12,058 nucleotides of DNA from Caryophanales bacterium UBA6769 (lineage in GTDB: Bacteria > Bacillota > Bacilli > Bacillales > UBA6769), in assembly GCA_002453275.1 (NCBI GenBank), contig DKGN01000044.1, positions 1-12,058 on the forward strand, read 5' to 3'. The notes under the pieces were generated by a model, which worked only from the letters and a program-made list of their open reading frames with translations, was not told the DNA's origin and made no database searches. Made by a program: the position numbers and the translations under genes. Position 1 is the first letter of the stretch, and the number at the start of each line of letters is the position of its first letter. Shown here piece by piece: positions 1 through 5,735 of the stretch.

Positions 1-1
1 G

Positions 2-784
2 ACAATGGAAGAACGAATGACAATCTGTAATATGTCAATCGAAGGCGGTGCGAAAGCAGGTCTAATTAGCCCAGACGATGTGACGTTCGCTTATTTAAAA
101 GGAAAACGTTATGTACCGAAAGGTGAAGCCTTTGAAAACGCTGTAGAAGAGTGGAAACAACTCGCAACAGACGAAGGTGCCGTATATGATAAAACGATTA
201 AAATAAAAGCAGAGGATATTAAGCCTCAAGTGACATGGGGAACAAACCCATCAATGGGTATCTCGATCCAGGACACTGTTCCACTTCCAAGTGATTTTGC
301 ATCAGAGACAGAACAAAGAGCTGCTCAAAGTGCATTAGAGTACATGGGACTTGAAGCGGGAACACCGATTCAAGACGTCAGCATTCAACATGTATTCATC
401 GGATCGTGTACAAATTCACGAATTAGTGATTTACGTTCAGCAGCAGAAATTGTTAAAGGAAAAAAGGTAGCAGACTCTGTCACAGCTGTCGTTGTTCCTG
501 GCTCTCAACAAGTGAAGGAGCAAGCTGAAGAAGAAGGATTAGACAAAGTTTTTCTAACTGCTGGCTTTGAATGGCGTGACTCAGGCTGTAGCGCCTGTCT
601 CGGCATGAATCCAGATATCATCCCGGAAGGTGAACGGTGTGCCTCAACTTCGAACCGAAATTTTGAAGGTCGACAAGGAAAAGGTGCTCGCACACACCTT
701 GTAAGTCCTGTTATGGCTGCGGCTGCTGCAATCACAGGGAAATTTACAGATGTTAGACAATTACAAAATGGAGTTGTTTCTTAA
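2..784 (+). CDS. leuC: 3-isopropylmalate dehydratase large subunit, C-terminal part (5' end outside window)
   Basis: LeuC is the large subunit of isopropylmalate isomerase, a cytosolic [4Fe-4S] enzyme of the aconitase family that converts 2-isopropylmalate to 3-isopropylmalate in leucine synthesis. The reading frame is open to the left edge, and the first visible residues (TMEERMTICNMSIEGGAKAG) are an internal, highly conserved LeuC stretch, so the gene starts upstream and about 260 of the roughly 470 residues usual for the family are present. The three cluster-ligating cysteines are visible: one in GSCTNSR (codon 407-409) and two in SGCSACLG (codons 587-589 and 596-598). The NRNFEGRQG motif and an alanine-rich MAAAAAITG stretch near the C-terminus are also typical. 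The stop codon is embedded in the leuD ribosome binding site, which fits an ilv-leu type operon and translational coupling to leuD. No defect is visible. Confidence 0.97.
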   Translation, partial: TMEERMTICNMSIEGGAKAGLISPDDVTFAYLKGKRYVPKGEAFENAVEEWKQLATDEGAVYDKTIKIKAEDIKPQVTWGTNPSMGISIQDTVPLPSDFASETEQRAAQSALEYMGLEAGTPIQDVSIQHVFIGSCTNSRISDLRSAAEIVKGKKVADSVTAVVVPGSQQVKEQAEEEGLDKVFLTAGFEWRDSGCSACLGMNPDIIPEGERCASTSNRNFEGRQGKGARTHLVSPVMAAAAAITGKFTDVRQLQNGVVS

Positions 785-798
785 GGAGGGAGCTCTTG

Positions 799-1377
799 AT
801 GGAACCGATTACGACTTACACTGGAAAAGTAGCTCCTCTTGATCGCGTGAATGTTGATACGGATCAAATCATCCCTAAACAGTTTTTAAAGCGGATTGAG
901 CGGAGTGGTTTTGGACAATTTCTATTTTTTGACTGGCGATTTGAATCCCCAGGAAAGTTAAATGCAGATTTTGAATTGAACAAACCGGAGCATCAAGGTG
1001 CAAGCATTTTAGTCACAGGTGATAACTTCGGTTGTGGATCTTCCCGAGAGCATGCTCCATGGGCATTGCTTGATTATGGTTTTCGGATAATTATCGCGCC
1101 TAGTTTTGCAGATATTTTTTACAATAACTGCATGAAAAATGGAATTTTGCCTGTTCAATTAGACGATGGGCAAGTGAAAAAGCTAATGAAAAATGCAGAA
1201 GATGCGAATTATGAATTGACTGTTAATTTAGAAGAACAGACAGTTACAGATGCCTTAGGCTTCAGTGAAACGTTTGACATTGATTCTTACTGGAAAGAAA
1301 TGCTGTTAAACGGTTGGGATGAAATTGCAGTTACGCTTCGCTATGAAGATCAAATTACTGCCTTTGAAGCAAAATGA
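799..1377 (+). CDS. leuD: 3-isopropylmalate dehydratase small subunit
   Basis: LeuD pairs with LeuC to form the heterodimeric isopropylmalate isomerase; the small subunit is the mobile swivel domain completing the active site. The product is 192 residues, near the family's usual length of about 200. Supporting motifs are NVDTDQIIPKQFLKRIER near the N-terminus and GDNFGCGSSREHAPWALLDYG at about residues 74-94, followed by the PSFADIFYNN segment. I chose ATG at 799 because family members begin MEP; a TTG codon directly upstream (796) is in frame and could add one residue. The ribosome binding site AAGGAGG (783-789) overlaps the leuC stop codon, so the two genes should be co-translated in equal amounts. 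It is the last gene of the leucine operon, because a strong terminator follows within about 10 bases. Confidence 0.97.
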   Translation: MEPITTYTGKVAPLDRVNVDTDQIIPKQFLKRIERSGFGQFLFFDWRFESPGKLNADFELNKPEHQGASILVTGDNFGCGSSREHAPWALLDYGFRIIIAPSFADIFYNNCMKNGILPVQLDDGQVKKLMKNAEDANYELTVNLEEQTVTDALGFSETFDIDSYWKEMLLNGWDEIAVTLRYEDQITAFEAK

Positions 1378-1386
1378 TGTTTAATC

Positions 1387-1423
1387 AAGCCTTAGTTGTG
1401 ATAGTGACAACTAAGGTTTTTCT
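1387..1423 (+). terminator. Intrinsic terminator of the leucine operon
   Basis: A perfect 10-bp stem, CCTTAGTTGT (1390-1399) with ACAACTAAGG (1407-1416), closes a 7-base loop and is followed by a T-run (1417-1421). Upstream A residues can extend the stem into the T-tract. It lies about 10 bases after the leuD stop codon, so it separates leucine biosynthesis from the genes to the right. Confidence 0.9.
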
Positions 1424-1427
1424 AATC

Positions 1428-1456
1428 TTGTAAATGAGAACGACAACTGATAAACT
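1428..1456 (+). promoter_or_regulatory. Weak candidate sigma-A promoter for ysoA
   Basis: TTGTAA (1428-1433) and TAAACT (1451-1456) are separated by 17 bases, each matching the sigma-A consensus at 4 of 6 positions. It lies just after the leuD terminator and about 75 bases before ysoA. Because the terminator should block readthrough, ysoA needs a promoter in this 150-base gap, and this is the best match I see. A weak inverted repeat, ATTGTAA/TTACAAT (1465-1471 and 1489-1495), lies downstream and has no clear role. Confidence 0.35.
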
Positions 1457-1530
1457 GATTTCGAATTGTAACGTGCAATTTCGTGAGCTTACAATCCAAT
1501 TAATGAGTAAATGATAGAGTAGGCGATAAA

Positions 1531-2538
1531 ATGGGAAAGGATAACGATAATACAAGCTCAAATATTATTCAGTTTCCTAACGTGAAGCATCGATTAGCTG
1601 AAAAAGGAATGATCGCTTTAAAAAATAAGCAATACGATGAAGCGTTGCAATGCTTTGAACAATTACTTGCTTCTGATCCTAGTCATCCCCAAGCTAATTT
1701 TGGTCTAGCGATTTGCTATGTAGAATTACATATGCTTCATGATGCCATCGATATATGTGAAAAAATGCTGCGTGAAGCGATTGGAGATTACTATGAAGTA
1801 TTGCAAATTTACGTATCCGTCCTCATTCAGCTAGAACAATATGAGAAAGTAGTACATACGCTTGAAGCTATTAATCAGGAAGAAAAGCTACCTGCAGACT
1901 TAGCGGAGTTTTTTTATCAGTTGCTGGCGTTCTGTCGGAAAATGATACAAGACGAAGGACAACAAGAAACAGCAGATGAGAATATCGAGCAATACATTGA
2001 TTTATTAAATAGTATGGAATATGAAAAACAACTAATAGCTATTAAGAAATTATGTGAATCTCCTAACGAATATAAATTAGAAATTTTAAAAACGTTTCTA
2101 AAAGATGAAATGAAAAATCCATTAGTAAAAAGTATGATTATTAAAAATTTAGCCGAACAGAATGTTGATAAACCATTGGAGATTATTAAATTTTCACAGC
2201 ACATGACAATCAATCCCTTGACGTTTACAGAAGATAGCAACGAACAAATGGGTGAAAAAATAGTCAAACAGTTACAAAACACGATTGAAGATAAAAATCC
2301 TACACTGTACAGCATAAGCATCCAAATTTTGACACATTATTTACTTTCAATTTATCCATTTTCATTACCAGATTACGATGAAGAAATTTGGGCTGCCGCC
2401 GTACATTATATAAGCTGTGAACTGAATGGTATTTCATTACATAGTGACGAGCTTTGTGAATTATATGACGTAGAGAAAGAGCTCTTGATGGGCTGTGTGG
2501 ATGAGATCTCGGCGATCATTAAGCATTCATATGAATAA
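1531..2538 (+). CDS. ysoA: TPR-repeat protein, YsoA-like
   Basis: The 335-residue product has no signal peptide or membrane segment, so it should be cytosolic. Residues about 25-130 show helical pairs typical of tetratricopeptide repeats, for example GMIALKNKQYDEALQCFEQL followed by PSHPQANFGLAICYVELHMLHDAIDICE, then a third less regular unit. The rest (about 140-335) is charged, lysine/glutamate-rich and predicted helical, with no motif I recognise. TPR repeats mediate protein-protein contacts; the partner is unknown. The placement between leuD and tig matches ysoA of B. subtilis, and the N-terminal SNIIQFPNVKHRLAEKG stretch is what I recall for this family. The ATG at 1531 has only a weak ribosome binding site (AGGCGAT, 1520-1526), suggesting low expression. 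The middle of the gene is notably A-rich. Identity as the YsoA family is fairly sure; molecular function is not known. Confidence 0.85.
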   Translation: MGKDNDNTSSNIIQFPNVKHRLAEKGMIALKNKQYDEALQCFEQLLASDPSHPQANFGLAICYVELHMLHDAIDICEKMLREAIGDYYEVLQIYVSVLIQLEQYEKVVHTLEAINQEEKLPADLAEFFYQLLAFCRKMIQDEGQQETADENIEQYIDLLNSMEYEKQLIAIKKLCESPNEYKLEILKTFLKDEMKNPLVKSMIIKNLAEQNVDKPLEIIKFSQHMTINPLTFTEDSNEQMGEKIVKQLQNTIEDKNPTLYSISIQILTHYLLSIYPFSLPDYDEEIWAAAVHYISCELNGISLHSDELCELYDVEKELLMGCVDEISAIIKHSYE

Positions 2539-2553
2539 AAGCTAGGTGAATGA

Positions 2554-2581
2554 TTGAAAATGAACCTATTTATGCTATACT
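2554..2581 (+). promoter_or_regulatory. Sigma-A promoter with extended -10 for tig
   Basis: TTGAAA (-35, 2554-2559) and TATACT (-10, 2576-2581) are separated by 16 bases, and a TG dinucleotide one base before the -10 (2573-2574) makes an extended -10 element. Each hexamer matches consensus at 5 of 6 positions. Transcription should begin near 2588, giving tig an untranslated leader of about 125 bases. It starts just after the ysoA stop codon, so tig can be expressed independently of ysoA. Confidence 0.8.
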
Positions 2582-2600
2582 AAAATGGTTATAAATTAGA

Positions 2601-2660
2601 TGGTTCATTGTTGGACCTTAACCAACTAATAATAGGACGTGTGAAAGTGATATCACTTCA
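2601..2660 (+). promoter_or_regulatory. Structured 5' leader of tig with a 14-bp palindrome
   Basis: Within the predicted leader three hairpins compete for the same bases: GGTTCA/TGGACC (2602-2607 and 2612-2617, one G-U pair), GTTGG/CCAAC (2610-2614 and 2622-2626), and TGGTT/AACCA (2601-2605 and 2620-2624). Downstream lies a perfect palindrome, AAGTGATATCACTT (2645-2658), which could be a protein-binding operator in DNA or contribute to RNA folding. I do not recognise a known riboswitch or a known operator here. Confidence 0.35.
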
Positions 2661-2711
2661 ATACATAAGTTATAGAGTTGGAATAAAGCAATATTGTTGG
2701 AGGTAAAAAAG

Positions 2712-4067
2712 ATGACTGCAAAATGGGAAAAGGAACAAGGTAATCAAGGAGTATTGACGATTGAAGTCGATTCCGAGCGTCTTGACACAGCTCTCGATCA
2801 AGCGTTTAAAAAAGTCGTTAAACAAGTGAATATACCGGGCTTTAGAAAAGGGAGAGTACCACGCCAAATTTTTGAGCAACGCTTTGGTGTTGAAGCCCTT
2901 TATCAAGATGCACTTGATATTATTTTACCTGAAGCGTACACAGAAGCCGTAGAAGAGACAGGGATTGAACCAGTTGATCAACCTGAAGTTGATGTGGAAC
3001 AGCTTGAAAGGGGTAAAACGTTAATTTTCACAGCGAATGTGACCGTTAAGCCGGAGGTCAAGCTTGGCGAATACAAAGGCTTAGAAGTTGAAGAGCAAGA
3101 TACGACAGTTACTGAAGAAGAAGTTGAAGAAGAAGTTGCACGCTTACGTGAAAATCATGCGGAATTGGTTATTGTAGAAGACGGAGAAGCTCAAGAAGGT
3201 GACACAGTTGTCATTGACTTTGATGGCTATGTTAATGACGAACCATTTGAAGGTGGTCAGTCCGAAAACTTTTCCCTTGAACTTGGCTCAGGACAGTTTA
3301 TTCCAGGCTTTGAAGAACAACTAATTGGAGAAAAAGCAGGGACTGAAAAAGAAGTTTCAGTGACATTCCCTGAAGAATATCAAGCAGAAGAATTAGCAGG
3401 AAAAGATGCTATATTTAAGGTCGTTATTCATGATATTAAACGAAAAGAATTGCCAGAGCTTGACGACGAGTTTGCAAAAGATACAGACGAAGATGTTGAG
3501 ACGCTTGATGAACTGAAAGCAAAGCTTCGAGAGCAATTAGAAGAAAATAAAAAACATCAAGCAGAACATGTACAACAAGATAGCGTCGTGCAAAAGGCTG
3601 CGGAAAATGCAGAAATTGATATACCGGAAGCCATGATCAAATCTGAAACCGATCGAATGGTTCAAGAGTTTGGTCAACGTCTCCAAGCCCAAGGGATGAC
3701 ACTTGAGATGTATTTTCAATTTTCGGGTCAAGATGAAGAGGCACTACGTGAACAGATGCAACAGGATGCTGAAATGCGCGTTCGCTCAAATTTAACGCTT
3801 GAAGCAATTGGTGAAGCAGAAAACATCGAAGCGACTGACGAGGAAGCGGAAGAAGAAATTAGCAAAATGGCCGAAATGTACAATATGGAGACGGAACAAA
3901 TTAAAGGAATGCTTGAGATGCAAGGTGGCTTAGATGCTGTTAAACGCGACGTTCAAATTAGAAAAACACTTGAATTCTTAGTTGAACAAAGTATAGAAGT
4001 TCCACCATCTGAAAAACCTGAAGATGAGACTGAAGAAGAACAAGCTGAAGAACAAACTGAAGAATAA
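2712..4067 (+). CDS. tig: Trigger factor (ribosome-associated chaperone and prolyl isomerase)
   Basis: Trigger factor binds ribosomal protein L23 at the exit tunnel and protects nascent chains; it is cytosolic and works alongside DnaK. The product is 451 residues with the usual three parts: an N-terminal ribosome-binding domain (about 1-115) carrying the GFRKGRVPRQIFEQRFG signature loop, an FKBP-type peptidyl-prolyl isomerase domain (about 150-245) with GDTVVIDFDGYV and the FIPGFEEQLIG segment, and a helical C-terminal chaperone domain (about 255-415). It ends in a very acidic, glutamate-rich tail typical of Bacillus orthologues. I chose ATG at 2712, behind GGAGG (2699-2703) at normal spacing; the upstream in-frame TTG at 2694 would place this ribosome binding site inside the gene and adds residues absent from the family. 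It is flanked by its own promoter and terminator, so it is probably monocistronic. The order tig-clpX is widespread in bacteria. Confidence 0.97.
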   Translation: MTAKWEKEQGNQGVLTIEVDSERLDTALDQAFKKVVKQVNIPGFRKGRVPRQIFEQRFGVEALYQDALDIILPEAYTEAVEETGIEPVDQPEVDVEQLERGKTLIFTANVTVKPEVKLGEYKGLEVEEQDTTVTEEEVEEEVARLRENHAELVIVEDGEAQEGDTVVIDFDGYVNDEPFEGGQSENFSLELGSGQFIPGFEEQLIGEKAGTEKEVSVTFPEEYQAEELAGKDAIFKVVIHDIKRKELPELDDEFAKDTDEDVETLDELKAKLREQLEENKKHQAEHVQQDSVVQKAAENAEIDIPEAMIKSETDRMVQEFGQRLQAQGMTLEMYFQFSGQDEEALREQMQQDAEMRVRSNLTLEAIGEAENIEATDEEAEEEISKMAEMYNMETEQIKGMLEMQGGLDAVKRDVQIRKTLEFLVEQSIEVPPSEKPEDETEEEQAEEQTEE

Positions 4068-4072
4068 ACAAT

Positions 4073-4103
4073 AAGACAAGGCACTTTCGTGCCTTGTCTT
4101 TTA
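4073..4103 (+). terminator. Intrinsic terminator after tig
   Basis: A perfect 12-bp stem, AAGACAAGGCAC (4073-4084) with GTGCCTTGTCTT (4089-4100), closes a TTTC tetraloop and runs into TTAT. It begins six bases after the tig stop codon. This is one of the strongest terminators in the window and separates tig from clpX. Confidence 0.92.
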
Positions 4104-4194
4104 TACAACAGATACTTACATAAACAATGACAAATCGAGATATAGTAAGTGAGAAACAATTCATTTCGAACATTTAATGTTGGAAGTGTTTTTG

Positions 4195-4224
4195 TTTCAA
4201 CTAAGTATAAAATTGTGTTACAAT
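4195..4224 (+). promoter_or_regulatory. Extended -10 sigma-A promoter for clpX
   Basis: TACAAT (4219-4224) matches the -10 consensus at 5 of 6 positions and is preceded by TG at 4216-4217, giving an extended -10 element. The -35 region is poor (TTTCAA or TTCAAC around 4195-4201), as is common when an extended -10 is present. Transcription should start near 4231, leaving a leader of about 100 bases before clpX. A short inverted repeat, AACATT-T-AATGTT (4169-4181), lies just upstream of the promoter and could be an operator, though I cannot assign it. Confidence 0.6.
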
Positions 4225-4246
4225 GCAATACATAATCAAATATGAG

Positions 4247-4300
4247 AGCTTTAAATAAAATAAACTTACAAGAAGTTAGCATAAATTTTAAGGCTTTTTC
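4247..4300 (+). promoter_or_regulatory. Terminator-like hairpin in the clpX leader
   Basis: AGCTTTAAA (4247-4255) can pair with TTTAAGGCT (4287-4295; one G-U pair) and is followed by TTTTC. The 31-base loop can hold a small inner hairpin, AACTT/AAGTT (4263-4267 and 4273-4277). Its position in the leader would suit an attenuator, but the stem is AT-rich and the loop long, so it may be weak or fortuitous. Confidence 0.25.
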
Positions 4301-4327
4301 ATCATGATAATGTAAGGGGTGAACGCC

Positions 4328-5608
4328 GTGTTTAAATTTAACGATGAAAAAGGGCAGTTGAAATGTTCTTTTTGTGGAAAAACTCAAGACCAAGTTCGAA
4401 AGCTTGTAGCTGGACCTGGTGTTTATATTTGTGACGAATGTATTGAATTATGTACAGAAATCGTTGAAGAAGAACTAGGCACAGAAGAAGAAGTTGAATT
4501 TAAGGAAGTTCCAAAGCCACAAGAGATCCGGGAAGTGCTTAATGACTATGTAATCGGACAGGATCAAGCGAAAAAGTCGCTATCTGTTGCTGTTTATAAC
4601 CATTATAAACGAATTAATGCATCACAAAAATCAGATGAAGTTGAACTGGCAAAAAGTAATATCGTTTTACTCGGGCCAACAGGAAGTGGTAAAACATTAC
4701 TTGCCCAAACGCTAGCGCGAATTTTAAACGTTCCGTTTGCGATTGCAGATGCAACGTCCCTTACAGAGGCAGGATATGTCGGAGAAGACGTTGAAAACAT
4801 CTTATTGAAGCTTATCCAATCAGCAGATTATGACGTTGAAAAAGCTGAAAAAGGGATCATCTACATTGATGAAATTGATAAGGTTGCACGTAAATCAGAG
4901 AACCCTTCTATAACGAGAGACGTTTCTGGTGAAGGAGTGCAGCAAGCTTTACTCAAAATTTTAGAAGGAACGTCAGCAAGTGTACCGCCACAAGGTGGCA
5001 GAAAACATCCACATCAGGAATTTATCCAAATTGATACGACAAACATATTGTTTATCGTTGGTGGAGCGTTTGATGGAATTGAACAAATTGTTAAAAACCG
5101 TTTAGGTAAAAAAGTCATTGGTTTTGGTGCCAACTCAGAAAAAGAAGAATTGCAAGATAACGAATATTTATCAAAGGTATTACCTGAAGACTTACTTCGT
5201 TATGGTTTAATTCCTGAGTTTATTGGTCGCTTACCTGTTCTAGCAACATTAGAGCAATTAGACGAAAATGCTCTCGTTGAAATTTTAACGAAACCAAAAA
5301 ATGCACTCGTCAAACAATATCAAAAATTGCTCGAGTTTGATGAAGTTGAACTCGAATTTGAAGAAGAGGCACTTGTCGAAATTGCAAAGCAAGCGATTGA
5401 ACGTAAAACAGGAGCAAGAGGCTTACGTTCCATTATTGAAAATATTATGCTTGATGTAATGTACGAATTACCGTCTCGTGAGGATATTAAGAAATGTATC
5501 ATTACGAAGGAATCGGTCGTAGATAATTTAACACCGAAATTACTGCTTGAAGATGGAACAGTTGTGAAAGAGACAGCGAATAAAAAAGAACCAAAAGAAA
5601 GTGCTTAA
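4328..5608 (+). CDS. clpX: ATP-dependent Clp protease ATP-binding subunit ClpX
   Basis: ClpX is a hexameric AAA+ unfoldase that recognises tagged substrates and feeds them to ClpP in the cytosol. The 426-residue product has the full architecture. A zinc-binding domain carries C13, C16, C35 and C38 (CSFC and CDEC). Walker A is GPTGSGKT (116-123), Walker B ends in D181-E182 within IIYIDEIDK, the substrate-gripping GYVGE pore loop lies between them, and the IGF loop that docks on ClpP is at 264-266 (KVIGFG). Sensor 2 arginine lies in GARGLRS (R364). I chose GTG at 4328 (MFKFNDEKGQL, as in B. subtilis), five bases after AAGGGGTGA (4314-4322); an in-frame GTG at 4319 lies inside that ribosome binding site and is unlikely. 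clpP is not adjacent, as is usual in Bacillus. The gene has its own promoter and a hairpin downstream. Confidence 0.98.
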   Translation: MFKFNDEKGQLKCSFCGKTQDQVRKLVAGPGVYICDECIELCTEIVEEELGTEEEVEFKEVPKPQEIREVLNDYVIGQDQAKKSLSVAVYNHYKRINASQKSDEVELAKSNIVLLGPTGSGKTLLAQTLARILNVPFAIADATSLTEAGYVGEDVENILLKLIQSADYDVEKAEKGIIYIDEIDKVARKSENPSITRDVSGEGVQQALLKILEGTSASVPPQGGRKHPHQEFIQIDTTNILFIVGGAFDGIEQIVKNRLGKKVIGFGANSEKEELQDNEYLSKVLPEDLLRYGLIPEFIGRLPVLATLEQLDENALVEILTKPKNALVKQYQKLLEFDEVELEFEEEALVEIAKQAIERKTGARGLRSIIENIMLDVMYELPSREDIKKCIITKESVVDNLTPKLLLEDGTVVKETANKKEPKESA

Positions 5609-5619
5609 TATAGCAAACG

Positions 5620-5653
5620 AGAGGAACCAACTATTCACTTAGTTGGTTCTTCT
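5620..5653 (+). terminator. Probable terminator after clpX
   Basis: AGAGGAACCAACTA (5620-5633) pairs with TAGTTGGTTCTTCT (5640-5653) in a 14-bp stem with one G-U pair and a 6-base loop. The T-tract is poor, being part of the stem's right arm (TTCTTCT), and is followed by GATCATTTT. It probably ends most clpX transcripts, possibly with some readthrough into lonB. Confidence 0.65.
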
Positions 5654-5673
5654 GATCATTTTGGTGAATGATC
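5654..5673 (+). other. Second hairpin between clpX and lonB
   Basis: GATCATT (5654-5660) and AATGATC (5667-5673) form a perfect 7-bp stem with a 6-base loop, starting on the base after the clpX terminator stem ends. Its right edge abuts the -35 box of the predicted sigma-F promoter (5674-5678). It may reinforce termination or be an operator; the sequence alone does not decide. Confidence 0.4.
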
Positions 5674-5703
5674 GTTTAGTGACGGACCTGCAGGGAAAGA
5701 CTA
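5674..5703 (+). promoter_or_regulatory. Sigma-F-type forespore promoter for lonB
   Basis: GTTTA (5674-5678) is followed after exactly 15 bases by GGAAAGACTA (5694-5703). These match the sigma-F consensus as I recall it (-35 GYWTA, spacer near 15, -10 GGNNANANTR) at every specified position. B. subtilis lonB is reported to be transcribed in the forespore by sigma-F, so the location fits. Transcription would start near 5710, about 25 bases before the lonB ATG. A TATAAC hexamer at 5705-5710 lacks a usable -35 partner, so a vegetative sigma-A promoter here is less convincing. Confidence 0.65.
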
Positions 5704-5735
5704 GTATAACGAAATTGTATGCAGGAGGTCACAGC

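Noticed and set aside
1917..2321. Minus-strand 134-codon open frame inside ysoA
   Set aside because: It is antisense to the A-rich part of a real gene; its composition is a by-product of the opposite strand and no motif is visible.
2694..2711. TTG start at 2694 for trigger factor
   Set aside because: It would place the GGAGG ribosome binding site inside the gene and add residues not found in the family; the ATG at 2712 is correctly spaced.
3105..3140. GAA-rich repeated stretch in tig
   Set aside because: It encodes a glutamate-rich part of a conserved protein and reflects composition rather than a DNA repeat element.
4319..4327. GTG start at 4319 for clpX
   Set aside because: This codon is part of the AAGGGGTGA ribosome binding site; GTG at 4328 gives the conserved MFKF start.
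3953..4393. Long minus-strand open frame across the tig end and the clpX leader
   Set aside because: It covers a strong terminator, a promoter and two real coding ends, has no good ribosome binding site visible and no recognisable protein pattern.
5643..5735. In-frame upstream extension of lonB starting at 5643
   Set aside because: It would begin inside the clpX terminator and cover the sigma-F-like promoter; the ATG at 5736 has an ideal ribosome binding site and gives the family's membrane-anchored N-terminus.
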